A stretch of 7,403 nucleotides of DNA, from NCBI GenBank assembly GCA_029933495.1, contig JAOZOC010000154.1, positions 1 to 7,403 on the forward strand. The letters run 5' to 3'. This DNA is from Bacteroidales bacterium. GTDB lineage: Bacteria; Bacteroidota; Bacteroidia; Bacteroidales; JAADJA01. The position numbers and the translations under genes are program-made. Of the stretch, positions 6,337 to 7,403 are shown piece after piece. The notes beneath the pieces were generated by a model, which saw nothing but the letters and a program-made list of their open reading frames with translations, was not told the DNA's origin and did not search any database. The stretch's first letter is position 1. Each line of letters starts with the position of its first letter.

Positions 6337-7403
6337 GTGGAAAAGCATAAAATATTTGAAATACTAAATGACTGGAATTATTGGAATAAACCACTGCCTG
6401 ATTATGTCCCGAGAGATTCATATCAACAAAAACTCAACAGTTATAGCAGGTCGGGAGAAATAATAGTTCTAAAAGGTATAAGGAGGGCAGGAAAATCTTC
6501 CCTGTTGGTAAGCCATATCCACAACCTTATTAATGCAGGAGTTGATAAACGGGAAATACTTTTTGTAAATTTTGAAGATCCCAGGTTCACAGGTGAACTG
6601 AATACAACCTTGTTAGACAAGATTATGGAAACATATAAGGAGTATGTCAACGATAAACCTTTGCCTTATGTTTTCTTAGATGAAATACAAAATGTTTATA
6701 AGTGGGAGAAATGGGTTTTGACCGGATATGAATTGAAAAAGTATCATATTTTTATAACGGGTTCATCCTCAAAACTATTAAGTAAAGAGTTCGGAACATC
6801 TTTAGGCGGTCGATATCTTGATATTGATGTTTTCCCGTTGGATTTTAAAGAGTATCTGCAATTTCGGAAAACAGATGTCCCGGATAAGCCGGAACTTATA
6901 TTAAAGAAAATAGGATATAAAAAGCTGTTTAATGATTATGTTAAAGAAGGGGGTTTTCCTAAGGTTACATTACTTGATAGTGAATTGAAAAGGCCTGAGA
7001 TTCTGATGTATTTCGACACAATTATTCTTAAGGATATCGTGGCAAGGTATAATTTGAAAAATTATGAATATATAAACAAAGTCGCTTTATTTTTATTGTC
7101 AAATATTGGGAAACCGTTGAATTTTAATAAAATAGCAATATCACTAAACTTATCATACAATTTAATAGATAATTACTTTGAGTATTTAAAAAATACATAT
7201 CTGTTTTTCGAAATTAACCGTTACGATTATTCGTTAAAAAAGCAATTTTCGAACAGGAAAAAAGTCTATTGCGTTGACAATGGTATTTTGTCAAATATCT
7301 CTTTCAGGATTTCGGAAGATTATGGACGATATCTTGAAAATACTGTGCTTATTGAATTAAAGAGAAGAGGGAAAGAAATATATTATCATCTTGGTAAAAA
7401 AGA
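6337..7403 (+). CDS. Second AAA_14/DUF4143 family ATPase, 3'-truncated by the window edge
   Basis: The frame runs unbroken from GTG at 6337 through the window end (355 codons and two bases); the rest of DUF4143 lies outside. Walker A is GIRRAGKS (47-54), Walker B VFLDEIQ (112-118), sensor-like ITGSSSKLLS (140-149), arginine-finger region LGGRY (156-160), GGFP (205-208) and LKDIVARY (231-238). A winged-helix-like segment follows (about 245-298: LSNIGKPLNFNKIAISLNLS, then the EYLKNTYLFFEINRY wing). The PD-(D/E)XK-like end is not yet reached. GTG is favoured because an in-frame TAA lies at 6283-6285, no in-frame ATG lies near it, and a -7 element is suitably placed. It shares motif layout with the ATPase at the left edge but is clearly diverged, with a longer N-terminal extension here. 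The family function is not established; mobile, defence-linked and regulatory roles are possibilities only. Confidence 0.93.
   Translation, partial: MEKHKIFEILNDWNYWNKPLPDYVPRDSYQQKLNSYSRSGEIIVLKGIRRAGKSSLLVSHIHNLINAGVDKREILFVNFEDPRFTGELNTTLLDKIMETYKEYVNDKPLPYVFLDEIQNVYKWEKWVLTGYELKKYHIFITGSSSKLLSKEFGTSLGGRYLDIDVFPLDFKEYLQFRKTDVPDKPELILKKIGYKKLFNDYVKEGGFPKVTLLDSELKRPEILMYFDTIILKDIVARYNLKNYEYINKVALFLLSNIGKPLNFNKIAISLNLSYNLIDNYFEYLKNTYLFFEINRYDYSLKKQFSNRKKVYCVDNGILSNISFRISEDYGRYLENTVLIELKRRGKEIYYHLGKK

Overview
The window looks like a chromosomal stretch of a Bacteroidota (Bacteroidetes) bacterium, probably a Bacteroidales-like lineage. Reasons: AT-rich DNA with A-rich leaders and little Shine-Dalgarno; several matches to the Bacteroidota -7 promoter element TAnnTTTG; a TlpA/DUF4369 thioredoxin lipoprotein; a RuvC with the C-terminal SSYSGW tail common in that phylum; and multi-copy AAA_14/DUF4143 ATPases. 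This is inferred from the sequence alone; no search was run.

Layout. (1) 2-1195 (+): 3' part of an AAA_14/DUF4143 ATPase whose start lies left of the window. (2) 1196-1292: short convergent intergenic region with a nested hairpin. (3) 1293-2426 (-): periplasmic TlpA-like thiol-disulfide lipoprotein with its own promoter. (4) 5665 down to 2550 (-): a compact cluster of a UPF0104/LPG-synthase-type membrane protein, a GT2 glycosyltransferase that overlaps it by 11 nt, and an uncharacterised protein that resembles a class III nucleotide cyclase. (5) 5698-6249 (+): ruvC, divergent from the cluster, starting at TTG. (6) 6250-6336: regulatory region with two identical palindromes 32 bp apart and a good -7 element. 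(7) 6337 to the right edge (+): a second AAA_14/DUF4143 ATPase, cut off by the window end.

How the genes may work together. The membrane protein and glycosyltransferase probably build or move a lipid-linked glycan or glycolipid at the inner membrane; the cyclase-like protein is placed to be co-expressed with them. The glycosyltransferase reading frame is broken at a run of nine A (minus strand). Dropping one A restores a family-typical C-terminus that ends 6 nt before the cyclase-like start. RuvC (Holliday junction resolution) and TlpA (redox) look like independent functions. The two ATPases are divergent paralogues in the same orientation about 5 kb apart, of a family with no firmly established role.

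Most worth a second look: the paired palindromes in front of the second ATPase, the A9 frameshift, and the cyclase-like protein, which keeps both metal-binding Asp positions and the Arg but has altered substrate-selecting and Asn positions.
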